64,000 nucleotides of DNA from contig JAWLDT010000004.1 in the NCBI GenBank assembly GCA_041686485.1, positions 1 through 64,000 of the forward strand. Reading direction: 5' to 3'. Positions 59,558-64,000 of the stretch are shown here, piece by piece. A model generated the notes under the pieces. The model was given only the letters and a program-made list of their open reading frames with translations. It was not told where the DNA came from and ran no database searches. The translations under genes were made by a program, and so were the position numbers. Position 1 is the first letter of the stretch. Each line of letters begins with the position of its first letter. This DNA comes from PUPG01 sp041686485 (lineage in GTDB: Bacteria > Bacteroidota > Bacteroidia > Bacteroidales > UBA7960).

Positions 59558-61051
59558 ATGCTTAAACAGCAGCTACAACAGAAGCTTCTGCAAAAGTTAT
59601 CACCTCAGCAAATACAGCTGATGAAGCTGTTGCAGGTGCCTGCGCTTCTGCTTGATCAGCGAATTAAGCAAGAAATTGAGGAAAATCCGGCCCTGGAAGA
59701 AGGCGAGGAGTTGACGGAAGAAGCTGAGCTTGAAACTGAGGATTACGAGGAAGAAAGTGTCATGGAGACCGGTGAAGAATCCGAGTCTGATGATTATGAA
59801 TCAACAGCGGAGGATGAGTTTGATCTGAATGATTATGTTGATGACGATGAAACACCCGATTATCAGCTGACCGCTAACAATGTTTCACCGGATGATGAAT
59901 CCAAAGAGATGCCTTATGTCGCGGGAGCAAGCTCACAGGAGGCATTGATGACGCAACTCGGCATGCGTGACCTTTCCGACCGTGATTATCTGATTGCTTC
60001 CCACATCATCGGCAACATTGATGAATCCGGATATCTGCAACGCGACATCCATTCGCTGGTTGATGATCTGGCATTTAACCATAATATCAAATCCGACTTT
60101 ACTGAAGTTGTTGGGCTTTTACGGCTTATACAGGAATTTGACCCGGCAGGTGTGGGGGCCAGGGATTTACAGGAGTGCCTTCTGTTACAAATCAAGCGAA
60201 GGGAACCAAAGACAAAGGCGGTGGAACATGCAAAACTGATTTTGGATAAAAACTTTAATGATTTCACCAAAAAACATTACGAAAAGATCAAAAAGAAGCA
60301 TGGCCTGACCGAAAACGAACTGAAGGAGGCCATCAATGAGATCCTGAACCTGAACCCCAAGCCGGGAAACTCTCTTCAGGACTCCGGTAAGGGTGCCCAG
60401 TATGTTGTGCCGGACTTTATCATTACCCATAACAATGGTGAGCTGGAGCTTACACTAAATTCCTACAATTCGCCCGACCTGCGTATCAACCGTACCTACG
60501 CAGAGATGTTTAAGGAGATGGCCAAATCGAAAGGCAAAGGTGACAAACGACAAAAAGAAGCCCTGCAGTTTGTGAAGCAAAAGCTCGATAACGCGAAATG
60601 GTTTATCGATGCTATCAAACAGCGCCAGCAAACCCTGATGATGACCATGCAGGCCATTATGGAGATGCAACGGGAATATTTCCTGACCGGGGATGAGACA
60701 AAACTCAAACCCATGATCCTTAAAGATATCGCTGAAATGGTGAACCTCGACATATCAACCATATCCAGGGTTGCCAGCAGCAAATACGTTCAAACCCCTT
60801 TTGGTACGTTTTTGCTCAAGGACTTCTTCTCTGAATCATTGCAAACCGATACAGGGGAAGAGGTTTCAACGCGTGAGGTTAAAAAGATCCTTCAGGACTG
60901 CATAGAAGGTGAAGACAAGAAAAAACCCATCACAGATGAGGAACTGGCCGGTATTTTGAAAGAAAAGGGATATAACATCGCCCGCAGAACGGTGGCCAAA
61001 TACCGCGAACAACTGGATATACCGGTTGCAAGGCTACGAAAGGAACTGTAA
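59558..61051 (+). CDS. rpoN: RNA polymerase sigma-54 factor
   Basis: 497 residues, complete. Region I is the Gln/Leu-rich activator-contact segment (LKQQLQQKLLQKLSPQQIQLMKLLQVPA). An acidic region II follows (about 45-110, many Glu/Asp), then the core-binding domain (about 125-310), and the DNA-binding part: HTH near 388-410 (DLDISTISRVASSKYVQT) and the RpoN box ARRTVAKYRE near 478-487. It directs -24/-12 promoters and needs AAA+ activators. asnS is 108 bp upstream; the PAP2-like gene follows 4 bp later. ATG start. Confidence 0.96.
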   Translation: MLKQQLQQKLLQKLSPQQIQLMKLLQVPALLLDQRIKQEIEENPALEEGEELTEEAELETEDYEEESVMETGEESESDDYESTAEDEFDLNDYVDDDETPDYQLTANNVSPDDESKEMPYVAGASSQEALMTQLGMRDLSDRDYLIASHIIGNIDESGYLQRDIHSLVDDLAFNHNIKSDFTEVVGLLRLIQEFDPAGVGARDLQECLLLQIKRREPKTKAVEHAKLILDKNFNDFTKKHYEKIKKKHGLTENELKEAINEILNLNPKPGNSLQDSGKGAQYVVPDFIITHNNGELELTLNSYNSPDLRINRTYAEMFKEMAKSKGKGDKRQKEALQFVKQKLDNAKWFIDAIKQRQQTLMMTMQAIMEMQREYFLTGDETKLKPMILKDIAEMVNLDISTISRVASSKYVQTPFGTFLLKDFFSESLQTDTGEEVSTREVKKILQDCIEGEDKKKPITDEELAGILKEKGYNIARRTVAKYREQLDIPVARLRKEL

Positions 61052-61055
61052 AATT

Positions 61056-61679
61056 ATGAAGCCGGCAGATACGATTGCACGTCTATTTTCCATAGTGCTC
61101 CACCCATTGCTCATTCCTACACTGGGAATATTTATCCTTTTTCAGCTCAGCACCTACCTCTCTTTCTCTGTTACTGCAGAGGCCAGGCGTTTTATTTTAC
61201 TGGTTATTTTTATTAACACGGCTATAATTCCTGTGTTATCCGTTCTTATTTTGAAGCAGGCCAGGTTTATCAAAGATTTGACACTGGACGAACGTCAAGA
61301 ACGCATTCTTCCACTGCTGATCGCCACGGTCATGTTGTTTTTTACGTTCTACCTGCTACGGCAGCTCACGCTGCCTTCGCTGATCTATTATTATGTGACA
61401 GGTGCAGCAATGCTGGTACTTTCATCACTGGTAATAACCTTTTACTGGAAAATCAGTGTGCATATGATCTCATTGGGTGGATTAACAGGTTTCCTGATTG
61501 TCGTATCATTGCTCCTACGTGCAGATATCTCTCATTTGATTATAGCCGCCTTCCTGGTTTCCGGCATAACAGCCGCCTCCCGTATTCACCTGCAGTCACA
61601 TACCCCGGCGCAGGTGTATACAGGATACCTGCTTGGTGTATTCATAATGCTGATGCTGTTTGTGTATCTTCGTGTTTAA
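61056..61679 (+). CDS. PAP2-like membrane protein
   Basis: 207 residues from the ATG at 61056, 4 bp after the rpoN stop; an ATG at 61026 would overlap it. About six hydrophobic segments. Two PAP2-type motifs are partly visible: ARLFSIVLHPLLIPTLG near 6-22 and SRIHLQSHTPAQVYTGYLLG near 179-198, the latter like the C-terminal SRxxxxxHxxxD motif but with Gln in the last position. If PAP2, it may dephosphorylate lipid phosphates; the missing residues leave activity uncertain. Stop overlaps the next convergent gene. Confidence 0.65.
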   Translation: MKPADTIARLFSIVLHPLLIPTLGIFILFQLSTYLSFSVTAEARRFILLVIFINTAIIPVLSVLILKQARFIKDLTLDERQERILPLLIATVMLFFTFYLLRQLTLPSLIYYYVTGAAMLVLSSLVITFYWKISVHMISLGGLTGFLIVVSLLLRADISHLIIAAFLVSGITAASRIHLQSHTPAQVYTGYLLGVFIMLMLFVYLRV

Positions 61680-62392
61680 AACACTATCACAGCTAAACCC
61701 AGTGAGATGGGAAGCATCTCCTCTGCCGGGTTATCCTTAAACATGTCATTCAGCGGATAGTACATCTGGAAGTTAACCCTGCCATAACCAATCATGGCGG
61801 TGAGGCTGATGTGCCAATCATACAGGTTATTCAAATCATGCTCTTTGAACTTTGTTGTACGGCTTGCGAAGGGAAGGGCAAATTCGGTTTCATCAAGAAT
61901 ATCATGATCAAAATAGCGGACCTTCCCCTCAAACTTGGTGTGTGCGTTAATGAGGTAGCCGACCTTTATGCCTGCGTAAAGCCGAAATGTGCTATTCAGT
62001 TCACGTGTTCTGAAACGAATTTGCACGGGAATATCCACGTAGTTCAGGCTGAGTTTGTTTTTTTCGTAGTCCTCCGGGGCAGGATAAAAATCATATTGGC
62101 CTTCAATGGGATGGAATCGATACCATTGATCGCTGTAGAGGTTATGACTTGTAAATCCGAGGCCCGCGGCTATGCTAAAATTGCTGCGGCCCAGTGGCAT
62201 ATCTTGTAGCAAAATGATATTGACCCCCCTTTGTATGGTTTTCAGCTCCATGTTATCAGGGCTGTTTTGCCACAGGTCGGTGAAAGGTGTTACGATGAAA
62301 CGGTCTGTGGGGTGCATCCTGGGTGGCTCAAAGGCCTGCAGGGAAGTGGTCATCAAAAGAAAAACAGTCAGAAACAGGATGTTACGCTTCAT
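61676..62392 (-). CDS. Outer-membrane beta-barrel protein
   Basis: 238 residues with a signal peptide (MKRNILFLTVFLLMTTSLQA). Alternating aromatic strands and an ending SLGLAVIVF fit a small outer-membrane barrel (porin-like/PorT-type annotation in the phylum). IQRGVNIILLQDMPLGRSNFSIAAGLGFTSHNLY near 53-86 and LNYVDIPVQIRFRT near 118-131 are typical of that group. No partner is obvious; the convergent neighbour is PAP2-like (stop overlap TTAA) and the KPR-like gene is 38 bp upstream on the same strand. ATG start. Confidence 0.8.
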   Translation of the reverse strand: MKRNILFLTVFLLMTTSLQAFEPPRMHPTDRFIVTPFTDLWQNSPDNMELKTIQRGVNIILLQDMPLGRSNFSIAAGLGFTSHNLYSDQWYRFHPIEGQYDFYPAPEDYEKNKLSLNYVDIPVQIRFRTRELNSTFRLYAGIKVGYLINAHTKFEGKVRYFDHDILDETEFALPFASRTTKFKEHDLNNLYDWHISLTAMIGYGRVNFQMYYPLNDMFKDNPAEEMLPISLGLAVIVF

Positions 62393-62430
62393 ACTTGGTA
62401 TTATGTTGATGGTAAATGACAGATGTAAAG

Positions 62431-63378
62431 TTATGAAAAATCCATATACTTCTCAAAAGAAGTCCAGTAAGGTATGGACAATCTTTCTTTTTTTCCGGCA
62501 TGCAGCACTTTGTAATATTGTTTCTTTTTTTCTTCAGCACCGTGTTTCATGTGGGCGTCAAGTGCAGCCTGAACATCAGGTGTAAAGGTGCGTTTTGCCA
62601 GCCACGTAATGACAAGCAGTGGCAAAAAAGAAAGATTAAACGGAAACTGTGGTGCCGGTTTAACACCTCTTCTCCGGAGAACCCGCAGTCCTTCTCTAAA
62701 AGCACACAAGTATTGTTTAATCAGGACATTGTTTTTTACAAACAGGCCGGCTCCGCCTGCTTTACTGATAAGCCCGGGAAGGATTGCGTGATGCAGATAG
62801 CAAACAGGCAACATTTGTTTCATGCTACTGTTTATTTTGGGCTTAAGGTCTGCTGATGCCAGCAAGTTGGCCAGTTTGTTCAGTCGATCCGTTTTTTCAC
62901 CGTCAGGTTCACCCAGGTAGGTGTGTTGGTGTCCGAAGAGATACGTATTAATGCTGTTGCCGGTATAACCTCCGCCGATTATAGCAGGGTAAGCAAGCAG
63001 ATATCGCCCTTTTGGGAAATGTTTCTCTATCATATCGTACTCATCCCATAAGTTGCCCAGGAAAACAATATGGGCATTCCCGGAATATTTCGACAGGTAT
63101 GGAATGGCATCATTCCACTGGTTGCTGCGGACGGTAACCAGGATAAAGTCGAACTGATCTTTTTGGGTTAAGCGATCAATAACTTCAGGCCGGAATACGG
63201 TGTGTCCATAGTCCTTTTGCCCTTTGCGGGTGTCGGAATACGTAATCGGAACTCCCGAATGTTCGTATCTTACTTTCCGTTGTTTACGCACCAGCAAGCT
63301 TACCTCTGCTCCTGCCTCGTGCAGCTGCCATGCGTAAGTAGTGCCTATCAGACCGGCACCGAATACCAGTACCTTCAT
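62431..63378 (-). CDS. Ketopantoate reductase-like protein (PanE/ApbA family)
   Basis: 315 residues with an N-terminal dinucleotide fold (MKVLVFGAGLIGTTYAWQLHEAGAEVSLLVRKQRK), GNLWDEYDMIEKHFPKGRYLLAYPAIIGGG in the middle, and a C-terminal helical domain. PanE-type proteins reduce ketopantoate to pantoate in CoA synthesis, and panC and panD occur at 22889-24149, yet this protein is distant from the classical enzymes, so panE is only a possibility. It is followed at 38 bp by the barrel gene. ATG start. Confidence 0.75.
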   Translation of the reverse strand: MKVLVFGAGLIGTTYAWQLHEAGAEVSLLVRKQRKVRYEHSGVPITYSDTRKGQKDYGHTVFRPEVIDRLTQKDQFDFILVTVRSNQWNDAIPYLSKYSGNAHIVFLGNLWDEYDMIEKHFPKGRYLLAYPAIIGGGYTGNSINTYLFGHQHTYLGEPDGEKTDRLNKLANLLASADLKPKINSSMKQMLPVCYLHHAILPGLISKAGGAGLFVKNNVLIKQYLCAFREGLRVLRRRGVKPAPQFPFNLSFLPLLVITWLAKRTFTPDVQAALDAHMKHGAEEKKKQYYKVLHAGKKERLSIPYWTSFEKYMDFS

Positions 63379-63503
63379 TTGTGTTTATATTTTATCGAAT
63401 GTCTAAATGTCAAAAATAATAACAGTTATGCATTTTTTGCATTATTTTTATACTTTGCGGCAACAAATAAGTCAATATTGAGCTTATTCCAAAGGTAACA
63501 TCA

Positions 63504-64000
63504 ATGCAAAACCGGGACTTTCTGGAAACGCCGATAGAATTTTTAAAGGGGGTTGGACCTAAACGGGCTGATCTGCTTAAGCGCGAGTTGGAAATTTTTA
63601 CGTTCAATGACCTGCTGACACTATTTCCCTTCCGGTATATTGATCGTAGCCGGTTTCATCAAATAAGGGACATAACGGAGGATTTGCCATACGTTCAGAT
63701 AAGGGGCAAGATTTCCGGTATTGAGTTGCATGGCCACCGGCGTACTACCAGGATGACAGCCTTTTTAAGTGATGGTACCGGAATTGTTGAGCTGGTGTGG
63801 TTCAGGGGGTTTCAGTGGCTGAAGGACCGTTTTAAACCAGGGGTTGAGTATATTGTGTTCGGAAAGCCGCAGATATTTGGCGGGCGCTATAATATTGCAC
63901 ATCCGGAAGTGGAACCGGTTACACCGGGTGCGATCAATCAACAATCAACCATGCAGCCTGTGTACCCATCTACGGAGAAATTGCGCTCCAGGGGACTGGA
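63504..64000 (+). CDS. recG: ATP-dependent DNA helicase RecG (5' part, runs off the window)
   Basis: 165 codons visible from ATG at 63504 to the window end. The N-terminus matches the RecG wedge: EFLKGVGPKRADLLKRELEIFTFNDLLTLFPFRYIDR (residues about 12-48), then the OB-fold part (EDLPYVQIRGKISGIELHG, MTAFLSDGTGIVELVWF, FKPGVEYIVFGKPQIFGGRYNIAHPEVE). RecG remodels stalled replication forks. Helicase motifs lie outside the window. Divergent from the KPR-like gene. Confidence 0.92.
   Translation, partial: MQNRDFLETPIEFLKGVGPKRADLLKRELEIFTFNDLLTLFPFRYIDRSRFHQIRDITEDLPYVQIRGKISGIELHGHRRTTRMTAFLSDGTGIVELVWFRGFQWLKDRFKPGVEYIVFGKPQIFGGRYNIAHPEVEPVTPGAINQQSTMQPVYPSTEKLRSRGL

Noticed and set aside
63202..63498. 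98-codon plus-strand frame before recG
   Set aside because: Mostly antisense to the KPR-like gene; no features; recG starts cleanly at 63504.

Overview
The window is a stretch of ordinary chromosome from a member of the Bacteroidota, most likely Bacteroidales/Marinilabiliales-like. The evidence is Bacteroidota-specific families (DUF3098 beside ftsX and uppP, DUF4270 lipoprotein, EF-G2-type elongation factor paralogue, OmpP1/FadL next to proS), promoters of the form TTTG - about 20 bp - TAnnTTTG, and almost no Shine-Dalgarno sequences. It is a draft assembly: two runs of 100 Ns (47387-47486 and 51051-51150) are each flanked by the same 99 bp on both sides, as expected from unmerged contig ends. 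I recognised no rRNA, tRNA, CRISPR array, prophage or intact insertion sequence.

Layout. 1-682 is non-coding and full of short repeats. 683-7651 (minus) holds ftsX-DUF3098-uppP (division, undecaprenyl phosphate recycling), a DUF2207 membrane protein, dprA, a ChaN-like haem-binding protein and cytidine deaminase. 7992-8929 (plus) is a three-gene membrane/stress operon (YtxH, holin-like, small protein), followed by a membrane metallophosphoesterase, an SDR, a thioredoxin-like DUF255 protein, aroE-aroB, an S9 peptidase and an HD protein. 19529-24149 (minus) is a likely operon panC-panD-LPG synthase-like protein-rfaE2-S41 peptidase. Divergent from it are a short GT5-like protein, a DUF4270 lipoprotein and glmS, then the EF-G paralogue and an AbgT transporter. 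32511-38002 (minus) is a LolCDE-like ABC cluster: remnant of a TetR regulator, LolA-like protein, two FtsX-type permeases, ATPase and an outer-membrane protein. 38361-45151 (minus) carries nrdJ, prfB (with the classic programmed +1 frameshift), recX, rng, a 29-residue ribosome-associated-type protein and HU. 45309-50871 holds mutY, ssb, lpxK, a NIF3 protein and its zinc-ribbon partner. 51179-64000 holds an OmpP1/FadL protein, a Tyr/Gly- and Ser/Arg-rich lipoprotein, proS, a SPOR protein, fbaA, asnS, rpoN, a PAP2-like membrane protein, a beta-barrel protein, a ketopantoate-reductase-like protein and the start of recG.

Cell envelope work is a recurring theme (uppP, ftsX, lpxK, rfaE2, glmS, LolCDE-like cluster, SPOR, OmpP1), alongside translation and information processing (proS, asnS, EF-G2, prfB, rng, rpoN, ssb, mutY, recX, recG, dprA). 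Nothing in the window is clearly a new defence or mobile system. The most interesting items are the EF-G paralogue with altered GTPase motifs, the LolA/ABC/outer-membrane cluster that has lost its regulator's DNA-binding half, the lone GT5 N-terminal domain in the panC/DUF4270/glmS neighbourhood, the Ser/Arg-rich lipoprotein, and several families of dispersed intergenic repeats.
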